Source of the DNA: Steromphala cineraria
Taxonomy: Eukaryota; Mollusca; Gastropoda; Trochida; Trochidae
NCBI GenBank assembly: GCA_916613615.1
Contig: OU744736.1
Span: 56,099,205 to 56,163,204 of the forward strand
Reading direction: 5' to 3'
DNA length: 64,000 nucleotides
The translations under genes and the position numbers were made by a program. Every line of letters begins with the position of its first letter. The first letter of the stretch is position 1. Under the pieces are notes generated by a model. It saw nothing but the letters and a program-made list of their open reading frames with translations. It was not told the DNA's origin and did not search any database. Below are positions 13,085 through 25,700 of the stretch, piece after piece.

Positions 13085-13560
13085 TCTCGACAAACCATTT
13101 TCTATGTTGGACTTTAACAATTGACTTAGATTGAACATAGCCTTTGTCAATGATACTAGCACTACTGAACTTTAGAAATGGACAATTTTCGTCCTGGATA
13201 AATAATCGCCTTAGAAACATGGACCTTGTCGATGATACTTAATGTTGAGCTTTACAATTGACGTTTAAAGTACTGATAAAAATACCTTTGTCAATGATAC
13301 TAACGCTGTCGAACTCGTAAACAATGTGGGTAGGCCTACAGGATGAGTTTTGGCCTTTGTCAATAAAAATAACACGCTTGAACTTAAGAAATTGACGATA
13401 TTTGACCTGGACGATATATGACCTGGATACAATATGTCTTTTTACCATAAAGTAACACTGTGGAACTTAAGCAGCGAACAGTGAAGGCGCAAGATGAGCC
13501 TTTTCCAAAAAAGCCAGAACTGTTCACTTTGATAACGATCCGGTCTTGAACTTCCAGATG
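13085..13560. repeat. Degenerate tandem repeat, about 60-65 bp period
   Basis: About six worn copies share the core CCTTTGTCAATGATACTA, then GAACTT(T/A)A(G/A)AAATTGAC, then GACCTGGATA. Spacing is irregular through insertions and deletions. Non-coding; it lies immediately 3' of the last exon of the minus-strand gene. Confidence 0.6.
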
Positions 13561-13713
13561 AAGCTCAGTTTCATAGTTTCGACAGAGAAATGGTAGAAAG
13601 GTTGAAGGTCAACGTCCAGCGATGAAATGAGGGCAGAGTGAGAGTTGTTGATATTGCCCTGTTTCTGTGACGCGTGTCGATCTCCCGGAAGTGACGTTAT
13701 CTACCCTGCACAT

Positions 13714-16700
13714 TTAGTTCCAAACTGCAAGAATGAGTGACGTCATCAGGAGCAACATGCTCGCCTCCAATCCAGTAGCGCTGTCTGTAAAGTGAAGTGT
13801 TTATTAAAAGCTTTCCTTTTTAGCTCATCAGGACTGAAAGTCAAGATGGGCTTATGGCATGGCCCGTCGTCCGTCGTCCGTCCGTCCGTCCGTCCGTCCG
13901 TAAACTTTTGACACTTTCAACTTCTCCTCATGAACCATACACATTAGAGAGCTGAAATTGTGTGTACAAGTACCTTAGCATATGGAGATTCTAATTTGTT
14001 ACTTTGGTGACCCTGTGACCCCAAATAGGGTCACAGGGGTCACAACTTTAAAAACTTATTTTCATCTTCTTCTCCAGTTCCAGAAGGACTAGAGAGTTAA
14101 AAATGATATGTGCAGACTCTTTGGCCAATGGGGATTCTAATTTGTAACTTTGGTGACCCTGTGATCCCAAATAGGGTCACAGGGGTCACAACATTAAATA
14201 CCTATTTTCATCTTCTTCTCCAGTTAGAAAAGGAGTAGAGAGTTAAAAATGATATGTGCAGACTCCTTGGACAATGGAGATTCTAATTTGTAACTTTGGT
14301 GACCCTGTGACCCCAAATAGGGTCACAGGGGTCACAACCTTAAAAACCTATTTTCATCTTCTTCTCCAGTTCTAAAAGGACTAGAGAGTTAAAAACGATA
14401 TGTGCAGACTCCTTGGCCAATGGTGATTCTAAATTGTAGATTTCGTGACCCCATGACCCAAAATAGGGTCACAGGGGTCACAACCTTAAAAACCTATTTT
14501 CATCTTCTTCTCCAGTTCTAAAAGGACTAGAGAGTTGAAAGTGATATGTGCAGACTCCTTGGACAATAAGGATTCTAATTTGTAACTTTGGTGAACCTGT
14601 GACCCCAAATAGGGTCACAGGGGTCACAACCTTAAATACCTATTTTCATCTTCTTCTCCAGTTCTAAAAGGACTAGAGAGTTAAAAGTGATATGTGCAGA
14701 CTCCTTGGACAATAAGGATTCTAATTTGTAACTTTGATGAATCTGTGACCCCAAATAGGGTCACAGGGGTCACAACCTTAAAAACCTATTTTCATCTTCT
14801 TCTCCAGTTCTAAAAGGACTAGAGAGTTGAAAGTGATATGTGCAGACTCCTTGGACAATAAGGATTCTAATTTGTAACTTTGGTGAACCTGTGACCCCAA
14901 ATAGGGTCACAGGGGTCACAACCTTAAATACCTATTTTCATCTTCTTCTCCAGTTCTAAAAGGACTAGAGAGTTAAAAGTGATATGTGCAGACTCCTTGG
15001 ACAATAAGGATTCTAATTTGTAACTTTGATGAATCTGTGACCCCAAATAGGGTCACAGGGGTCACAACCTTAAAAACCTATTTTCATCTTCTTCTCCAGT
15101 TCTAAAAGGACTAGAGTTGAAAGTGATATGTGCAGACTCCTTGGACAATAAGGATTCTAATTTGTAACTTTGGTGAACCTGTGACCCCAAATAGGGTCAC
15201 AGGGGTCACAACCTTAAAAACCTATTTTCATCTTCTTCTCCAGTACTAAAAGGACTATAGAGTTGAAAATTATATGTGCAGACTCCTTGGCCAATCAGGA
15301 TTCTTAATTGTAGATTTCGTGACCCCATGACCCCAAATAGGGTCACAGGGGTCACAACCTTAAAAACCAATTCTCATCTTCTTCTCCAGTTCCAAAAGGT
15401 CTAGAGAGTTAATATTGATATGTGCAGACTCCTTGGACAATGGGGATTCTAATTTGTAACTTTGTTGACCCTGTGACCCCAAATAGGGTCACAGGGGTCA
15501 CAACCTTAAAAAAACTATTTTCATCTTCTTCTCAAGTTCCAAAAGGTCTAGAGAGCTGAAATTTTATGTGCAGACTCCTTGGCCAATGGGGATTCTAAAT
15601 TGTAGATTTCGTGACCCCATGACCCCAAATAGGGTCACAGGGGTCACAACCTTAACAACTTATTTTCATCATCATCTTTAGCTCCTAAAGGTCTATTGAG
15701 CTGAAAGACTGCATGTAGACTCCTTGGCCAATTGGGATTCTAAACTGTAGGGTCACAGGGGTCACAATCTTAAAAACCTATTTTTCTCCATTAGATGACA
15801 GTCTATGGCAAATTTATTTCTCCTTGGATATTTTAGTGTGGACTGTATATTGGCAATCTAGAAAGTGTTGAATAATACATTTGTTTTGTAATTTTTTTTA
15901 TAGGTTTTCTTTCAATAGGTAACATCAGTTTCATTTTTAGCTCATCTTGCCTGTATAAAGCAAACTTGATATGATGCCTGATGAGCTACAGAGCCAATGG
16001 CTCTATTTTTTTATTTTGAAAAAATGTCAGTTAACCATTTCACCCGAAGAAACAAGTTTTAAATAGGCCTATGTCTTTTCATATTGAGGTTTTGATCAAT
16101 CTAGTTAAAACTTGTATGTATACGTCCCTTAAGTCCTTACGTTACACCTTGATCGAGAGGCTCTACGTGCACTCCCATTGGATAACATTTAGGATGCGGC
16201 TGGCTCAGCGATGATACAGCATTCTGGCGACTGGTCTACGCTACATCTAACCACTTACCCACTGTGTCCTCATCGAGCATGCGAGGAAATCAACCAATGG
16301 AAAAAACCTGGCTGATCTCTTTGAATCGGGTTTACATTGCATTTTGCAAAAATATGTAAATATATATATGTCAATAATCTATTGCAGGACATACAGAATT
16401 CTAAATTGATGTCCTGATTCTAACAACAAGTCTTAACTTGACTGTCAAATTCTAAGAAATGAGCCAGTTCTTTTTTCATTGGTTGATTTCCGCGCATGCT
16501 CGACAAGGATCTAGTTGGTAAGTTGCTAGATGTTACGTAGGACTATGGGACGTATAGATTACAGCTAGTTTTAACTAGATTGAGTTTCTGACCCACATTA
16601 GAAGGGATGAAAAGTTAACACGAAGATGTTTCTACACGGTTCCTAACGTCTCTGAAGAACGTCATCCTCTTATTAGCAAATCTTGTTATCGTAAACACTT

Positions 16701-19700
16701 ATCGACTCTGGGAAAAGGCTGTTACACTCAACGATCTTTGCTCAAATAGGCACATCATGAAGGAAATTATGAATAAATTGATTCTGACCAATCCTTACCA
16801 ACTGGACACTCGCTGCTGATTGCCTGGACTGAAGAGGTCAACGCCGCCAGGTCATCACCTTGGCAACCATCCTTGTTATAGTCAAAACATTCCTGGAACT
16901 CTACCAAAGCACTAAGAGAGAAAAAACAAGTTTTCAATTTCATCAAATAAAGTATCACATTTTAAAGGGGAAGTGACTCTGTTTGAAAGAGACCATACAG
17001 AATTGGAAGTTAATGAAAAATTATCATTTTGCAGTTCAGTACTCACGGACAGGGGAAGTAACTCGTATCGACCTTATTGTAGGGCTCTAATATCAGCGAG
17101 CAGTTGGCCAGATCTTCACACCCAGTGCGCATGCTCAGGTTCTGGTGGATGTAGTTATAATCAGGAAACGACGCTGTTTGAAAAGAACACATATCTTTTA
17201 AAAAACTTTCTCTAGTTGTAGAGTAGAATGACATTGCCGAGCATTGTCTGCAATACACGCTACGATGCGTTACTCTGCGAATAGCTGTTAGTTCACGATT
17301 ACCTGAAACCCAACAATACATGCTCACTAAATCATCGAATGGAGTAATCTAGATATTAAATCTTCGTTCCCGATCGTGTTGACCTTAGGAGTCGTTTATG
17401 ACAATTGTTTTCGGTTTTATCAATCAGCGACTTGACCAAAGTTTAGAAATGAATAATTCATTGGTACAAGTGCAGCTCGAACCAGGTGAAGGTACACAGA
17501 GAATTCGCTGTTCACGGTGGATGGTGAATATATGACCAGATTGATTTAAGAGCCAAGATGAGTTAAATGGAAGCCCCGTCTTGACGTCGGTCAACAACGT
17601 AAGACTTTCCTGCCATAACTTCCTGCCTGCCACAAGACGCTTCGTGACTTTTGATATTTAGTCAGTTGGCATACCAGCTGACAGAGCTAGCCAGAAGGTT
17701 ATTTGTTATATCACAAGAACCAGTTATGCGACCATTGGTCCACAGATACATATCATGCAATAGCAAACTTGATCAAGGATCAAAATCATCAAAGTAAAAT
17801 TTTACAGCGTTACCTTATGATGACATTCTGACATTATTCTTATGATATTTAGAATTGGTCAACTTGCACAAGCTCTTACGTTAAGGTTATATAAACTATG
17901 GTTGTCCAAACACTAAGGGTGCTTTGAAATATTTCATGTTCATTCAAAAACAAATGATATACGATCTTGAAATACCATATTTATCCTCCGATTTGTCATA
18001 ATGCTCAGCAAGAAGTTTGCTGACGTTGGCGGGGATATCTAAAACCCCGGTATCGTTTGCGCATAGTGATGACGTCACTTCCTTAAGGTCGGCGAGCGGG
18101 TCGATGTGGTAGGTGGTGTTGTCCACGTGATGGTCAGTATCGTTCCGAGATGTCACTTCCGGTTCATCAGTTGGGGTCAGAGTGCTCCCCGAGTCGGACG
18201 CGTCAGTGGGAGTCTGTGTTGCCATGGAGACCTCGGGCTGGTGGGAGTGGAGGGTGCAGACGCTGAGTTTCCCGTCCAGACAAGCCAGGTAGCGCTCGTA
18301 CTTCCTGCAATAAATACACCGGATGTTCCATTATGAGACAGTGAGCGAGTAGGGTTTAACGTGCCTTTATCGTTGTGTCGAGATGAATACCTGATGTAAA
18401 ATCAATAGCTTACTGACCATACGTCTTCTTATGCAATAGACGAGATTAGAAATATTTTAACGGGTGCCATTTGATATAAAAATATTTCAACGTACATTTA
18501 CACACTTCCTGCGGAGAATACACATTTACACACTTCCTGCGGAGAATACACATTTACACACTTCCTGCGGAGAATACACATTTACACACTCCCTGCGGAG
18601 AATACACATGTACACACTCCCTGCGGAGAATACACATGTACACACTCCCTGCGGAGAATACACATGTACACACTCCCTGCGGAGAATACACATGTACACA
18701 CTCCCTGCGGAGAATACACATGTACACACTCCCTGCGGAGGATGCACATTTACACGCTCCCTGCGGAGGATGCACATTTACTCATAGGCCAAATATATGC
18801 CCGTCGTAGCATCCTGTCACAGGGTACGAACGTTACGCTAACTCCACTAATCTGTACCCTGGGATCGAATCATTTTTTCGCGACCTTCTCGATAAAATTT
18901 CAAATAGAAAATGATTTGTTTGGCTATATCCCAAGTCGGGCCGAGCGAGCGAATCTAGCTTCAGATCCCAGGGTACAGATTAGTGGTGTTAGCGTAACGT
19001 TCAGGATGCCGTCGTAGGTTTGTTTACATCATCTACCTAGGACGGCATATATTTGGCCTAATTTACTCACTACCTGCAGAGAATACACATTTACAAATAA
19101 CTGCTGACAAGCCCGTGCTTGACAAACACGGTATGCCACGGACACTCGTATACGTATGATATACACAATATATATATACGTACCCACAGTCCAGCTTGGA
19201 TCTACCCAGCATGTCCAGGGTGTCCCGACTCTGTTCGTTACACAGCACCATTCCGGGACACTGCTTGCGCAGCGTGTGTTCTCCTAAAGATAGGAGAGAC
19301 GCTTTTTAGCTCACCTTTACAAAGTAAATGTGAGCGTATGTCATGGCGCTTCGTCCGTCTTCCGTCTGTCTGTCTGTCTGTCCGTCCGTCCGTCCGTCCG
19401 TCCGTAAACTTTCAGGAAAAAGACTACTCCTCCTAAACGAATCCAGATATCATTCTGAAATTGTAGTATGTTATACCCATGGTGATTCCTCACAGAAAGG
19501 TAGACGTTTTAGTTTTGAGAATCCAAGATGGCCGCCATAGCAGCCATATTGAATTTTCAATTAGATTTCAGGAAAAAGACTACTCCTCCTAGACAAATGC
19601 AGATATCATTCTGAAATTGTAGTATGTTATACCCATGGTGATTCCTCACAGAAAGGTAGACGTTTCAGTTTTGAGAATCCAAGATGGCCGCCATGGCAGC

Positions 19701-22700
19701 CATATTGAATTTTCAATTAGATTTCAGGAAAAAGACTACTCCTCCTAAACGAATGCAGATATTCTGAAATTGTAGTATGTTATACCCATGGTGATTCCTC
19801 ACAGAAAGGTAGACGTTTCAGTTTTGAGAATCCAAGATGGCCGCCATGGCAGCCATATTGAATTTTCAATTAGATTTCAGGAAAAAGACCACTCCTCCTA
19901 AACGAATGCAGATATCATTCTGAAATTGTAGTATGTTATACCCATGGTGATTCCTCACAGAAAGGTAGACGTTTCAGTTTTGAGAATCCAAAATGGCCGC
20001 CATGGCAGCCATATTGAATTTTCAATTAGATTTCAGGAAAAAGACTACTCCTCCTAAACGAATGCAGATATTCTGAAATTGTAGTATGTTATACCCATGG
20101 TGATTCCTCACAGAAAGGTAGACGTTTCAGTTTTGAGAATCCAAGATGGCCGCCATGGCAGCCATATTGAATTTTCAATTAGATTTCAGGAAAAAGACTA
20201 CTCCTCCTAAACGAATGCAGATATCATTCTGAAATTGTAGTATGTTATACCCATGGTGATTCCTCACAGAAAGGTAGACGTTTCAGTTTTGAGAATCCAA
20301 GATGGCCGCTATGGCAGCCATATTGAAGTTTCAATTAGATTTCATGAAAAGACTACTCTTTCTAAACCAATCTAGATATCATTCTGAAATTGTAGTATGT
20401 TATAACTATGGTGATTCCGCACAGAAAGGTAGACGTTTCAGTTTTGAGAATCCAATATGGCCGCCATGACAGCCATATTGAATTTTCAAATAGATTTCAG
20501 GAAAAAGACTACTCCTCCTAAACGAATGCAGATATCATTCTGAAATTGTAGTATGTTATACCCATGGTGATTCCTCACAGAAAGGTAGACGTTTCAGTTT
20601 TGAGAATCCAAGATGGCCGCTATGGCAGCCATATTGAATTTTCAATTAGATTTCATGAAAAGACTACTCTTTCTAAACCAATCTAGATATCATTCTGAAA
20701 TTGTAGTATGTTATAACTATGGTGATTCCGCACAGAAAGGTAGACGTTTCAGTTTTGAGAATCCAATATGGCCGCCATGGCAGCCATATTGAATTTTCAA
20801 ATAGATTTCAGGAAAATGACTTCTCCTAAACCAATCTAGATATCATTTTCATATTGTAGTATGTTATACCTATAGTGATTCCTCCCACAAAGGTAGACGT
20901 TTCAGTTCTGAGAATCCAAGATGGCCGCGATAGCAGCCATATTGACTTTTCAGCTGCAGATGACACATCATTATTACTAAATTTTAAGCTTTCATCAAGT
21001 GATCACTCGCACCATATGAATTCTCTAATTTGAACTTACTAATCATAATATTATCTTGAATATGGAATATTTAAGATTGTCATGCAAGTTGTTCTATATT
21101 TTTAAGTGTTTCTAAAACATTAAGATGAAAGACAAACATAATTAATTAATTTGTTTAAAATATTTATGGCAACTAGCTGCAAAAACCCAATGACATTAAA
21201 CATGTTGAATTTTAAACAATGGTATCTCCCTTATATTCCTTTAAATACCACACAAAAGGGGTCAACCAGAGTTCAGATATTCCTGTTGAGTCCACTATGT
21301 ATTTCTAATACACATCCCAATACAGGCTGCTAGCATCACAGTCTCAGCTGCTAGTCTGTTGCATAATCAACCTGACCCAATTGATATGGTAGAGCATTAT
21401 GCTATATGGCCATGTGTATGCAATAAGAGTTATGGAAATTAGACTTGTATTCTCATGACAGTGATATGTTCTTTCTTAGAAAAACAACTTACACAAAATT
21501 TGTCAACAGTAAGCTTTGTGTTTAGCAATCTACATGATCAGTTGATGTGGAAAGAGTTATTTTGATCCGGTTCCAGTTCCTGTGTTTTACTCATATTTGT
21601 ACCATATCTATATCTAACAGAAGTTCTTCTTGACACAAAATCAATTTAGGACATAAGCTAACTATATTTTGTGAAATTATATATATTTTTCACAACAATT
21701 CATGTTCTCATGTTCAAGTCTTTTAATACCACACATAAGGGCTTAGCCAGAGTTCAGGTTTACATGCTCAGCACACTAGGGTGCTTCTCCAAATATACGT
21801 ACACAAAGCCAAATACACAAATTGCTACACTCTCCTTAAGGATCTTGGGCTAGCAGCCCTGCCTGCTTGTATATTGCATAGTAATCCTGACCTAATTGAT
21901 AAATAGAACATAATGGACTTTATGGAAAGTATATAAATTGTCTTTATGAAAAGAATACTTGTATTCATTTTTTTTTTTTTTTTTTTATATTCTCAAACCC
22001 TGTAACAATCAAAAACTCAGCAGCCAGGGGACTGCCAAGTCGACAGACATAATTGAAATCAAATTCAGTCTGGGTTACAAGGAAGCCTTTTTAAACAATA
22101 AAACACAGACAAAAACTTTCACACACCATTCACACCAATACTAGATCAATGTCAAAAAGTTAGACATAAATGATTCAGTCATCTTTGAATAAACAATGGT
22201 ACATAATCCACTTGGCATAAAATTCTTTTTGGCAACATTTTTCTATATAATATCTCAATCTCAACTCATTTTTAAAATGAGTAAAACTTGGTAGTGAGGA
22301 GTTCAGCTTGCATTTGTACAAGTAGTATTTACCTTATAAAAGGAACAAATCAAAAACAGCATCAGTGAAAACATTTTTTTTACAGCCAAAGATTATCAAT
22401 TCCAAAGAGAGTTTAAGGTTATGGATATGATCACAGTTTTCAGTTAACCAAGAAAGAAATATTGACCAAAATACTTGTACGAATTCGCAATCCCAGAACA
22501 AGTGACAAATGGATTCCTGTTCTTCAGTACAGAAAGTACATAGATCAGAGTCTTTAATTCTAATTTTTGTAAGAAATATATTTGTAGTTAAAATTCTATG
22601 GAGTATCCTGTACTGAAACCATCTTAATTTAGTATCTTGTGTGTATACTTGTATTCTTATAATAGTAATACTTTTTACAAATAACAATTTAAACAAGTCA

Positions 22701-25700
22701 AGAATCAGCTTTTGTGTACAACAATCTGCACGATGAGTTAATATTAACAAGTCAAGAATCTGCTTTTATGTACAGTAATCTACATGATAAGTTAACAATA
22801 GAGGTATTTTGTATCAGGTTCCAGTTCCAATGCCATGTGTTTTATAAATACCTGTAAAACTAAATGATAATTGTATCATGCTGAAGGGGTTCTGGGAAAA
22901 ACATGTCATCATAGAAGTCATTATTTTTCAATTAGATTTCAGGCCAAGTACTACTCCTACTAAATCAATTAAGATATCATTCTGAAAAGTGAGTATTTTT
23001 TTATATAGTGATTCCTGACAAAGACGCATTTATTTTATTATCAAGAATCCAAGATGGTCAATATGTCAAATATATTGAATTTTCAATTAGATTTCATGAA
23101 ATTCATTGAAAAGAATACATTTCCTGATCAATCAAATCAATGTCATTATATTTGTATTGATACACTTGTTGTAATATTTATCAACACTATAAATACAGTT
23201 ACAAAAAGATGTATGAATCATCTTTATCTGCGAACAGCCTGAAGCATGACTGTTTTAATAAATCCTTTTTAATAAAACATAAATTGATAAAAGTTGTTCA
23301 CTCCATCAGTGGGTTACATAATTCCTGACACTTCATATATGGCAAATAACATAGCCAGTGAGCGATAAATAAAATTTTTTTAATCATCTATATCTGATTA
23401 CGGTCTGAACAATGATTATCTAGATAATTATAATGAAATTCAAAAGCATTTAAAATGATTAAATTTGTTCACTCCCAACACTAACTGTAAGGTTTTTTAC
23501 TCCTTTGTTCCCATGCAATTAATTTATTCCAAATTGAAAATTTTGGTTAATGAATAACTAATTATCTTTTATTTTGTTTGTCATGCTAATAAAAGATATA
23601 ATAATCATCTTCAAAACAGCATTCATTGAACAGCTGTCTGAACAATTCTCTACTGAGTTGACCTCCAGATTATTTCCATTGCAAACCTCTCTTTCATGCA
23701 CTCCACTCCTTCTATCCCCCTCCCCCCATCTATCCTTCCAGCCCCTCTCCTGCAACTCTCCTCTAAAGGGTATCTGTATTACATATTGAAATGAGGGGAG
23801 GACACTCACTATATGGAATAACAGTAACTTACATAAGAGGATAAGTTACATAAGCTACATGCAGGTGCAAGAGGTCATCATATCTAGTAATTAGCATAAA
23901 CCCCCATGTTGCTAGCCTATTCTGACCAATCAGATTGCACTAACATAGGTCAAGATTTAAGATATTCAGAAATCTTCAGTTAGAATTACATGAGACATTG
24001 ACCTGGACAGTTTACTTTGGCAATTGGACTTATCACTAGCTGAATTTGTGATTTGTGTCAGAGGGATATATTCCAAATGTTTATGTGCATCATCTTTTTA
24101 GTTCTTTGGAAGTTGAGAGTGTGACTAAATGAATACTCCTAAACCAATTAAGATATCATAATGAAATTAATACAGATGCCCACATAAAAGTAGCATTTTG
24201 AAGATTAAAAAGTCCAAGATGGTCACCAATTCAGCCATAGATATACAAAAAAGTTATACAAAAACCTACTGCTTGTTAACAAATCATGATTATATCATTC
24301 TTGTATTAATGTTTTTTCAAGCTCTAGTGGTTTCCAACAGAAGAATAGCATTATAAAAGTTTAAAAAATCATGATGGCAGCCATAATCAATTATCATATA
24401 AAAGATGGTTACACAATTAAACCATATTACCACATCATTCATTTTAAGGTGAGCTTCTGTACCCTCGGTACTTTTATTTGAGTTTCGTTCTCATGGGGTT
24501 ATTCCGCAAAAGGCAAACAATAGGTTTAGAATGTTGTGATACTAATGGAAAGAGAAATAGAATGCTTGGCTATTATTTCTGAACACAGTTAAAATTGAAT
24601 GTTTAATAAAAACTATTCATTGATAATTGTTTCTCAAGTTTTGTATCAGTTTTTGTGGAACTCCCCTAAGATCATCTTCCTACGCAGAGCCTAAAAGGCC
24701 AGTGCCTTTTAGGCTCTGCGTAGGAAGATGCCCTAAGATATGAGTCTATTCACACCCTTAATGATTAATTTGAAAATGTATGTAATACAGACATGGGAAA
24801 TACCAGTATAAATGACATGTGATATATATCTGTATCGTATATATATTTTTGGATATATGGAAAAGCATATTAGAATACAAAAAATGCATATTTTGTCTTT
24901 CAGTTTCTGCATAGTTCAATCATGCTACAAAAAAGTTCATTTATATCGGTTGTCCTCTTCGAACCCAGGTAATACGCAACACGGTTTAAAATACAAATCA
25001 TTTTACATCCAATCATCAAATCGGACAATGACGTGCACCAATCACTCAAAAGTAATCATGGAAACTTCTGTGACGATGCAGTCAGAATGACAGTGACGAG
25101 TTGATCATGTGTACACATTGTTTGATAAGTTATATTACTAGTATTCATGTAAACTAGATGTGTGAATTTGACTTCCGCGAATATGTGAACGACTTTTTCA
25201 ATATTTTCATTGGAAACAAGTAATCATCATGTGGGATTATGTTTGAGTGATATTTTGAATTTATAAAATGAATTATGACATCTACGTTCATATCAGAGCA
25301 AAACATTATGTGATTAAAATCGCGAGAATGGCTGTGTGTGTTCACATAATAAGTGTTATCATATGTTCAGCAGTATCACAAAAACAAGTACAGCATGAAC
25401 TAAATCTCACTTTGCATGCTCACATCACAGATTGAGATATGTATGCTTGCTGCTTGCTTTGAGATTTATTTGAGCTGATGTCGCACTCACATATAGTATT
25501 GATGCGGGATGTTCATTAATAAGTTCATGATACGGTCCTAAATCTGTCGTAGTAGATCTTTCCTGAAACTTATTTAATTGAACTTTTGTTCATGTTGTTT
25601 CCCATCAAAACTTGAATTTACAACTAGTCTCCCTACCAAAATATACAAGTATATTTATAGTAATGATGCACATTATACATATACACCATATAAACCAACA

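Noticed and set aside
17424..17633. 69-codon minus frame with several cysteines as an extra exon of the secreted-protein gene
   Set aside because: Neighbouring exons join in phase without it and no clear splice pair brackets it.
18464..18787. Cys/His-rich frames of about 70-107 codons on both strands
   Set aside because: They are translations of the 28-bp minisatellite.
24940..24980. Possible tRNA-like GGTTCGAA segment
   Set aside because: TTCGAACCC is present but no cloverleaf could be built around it.
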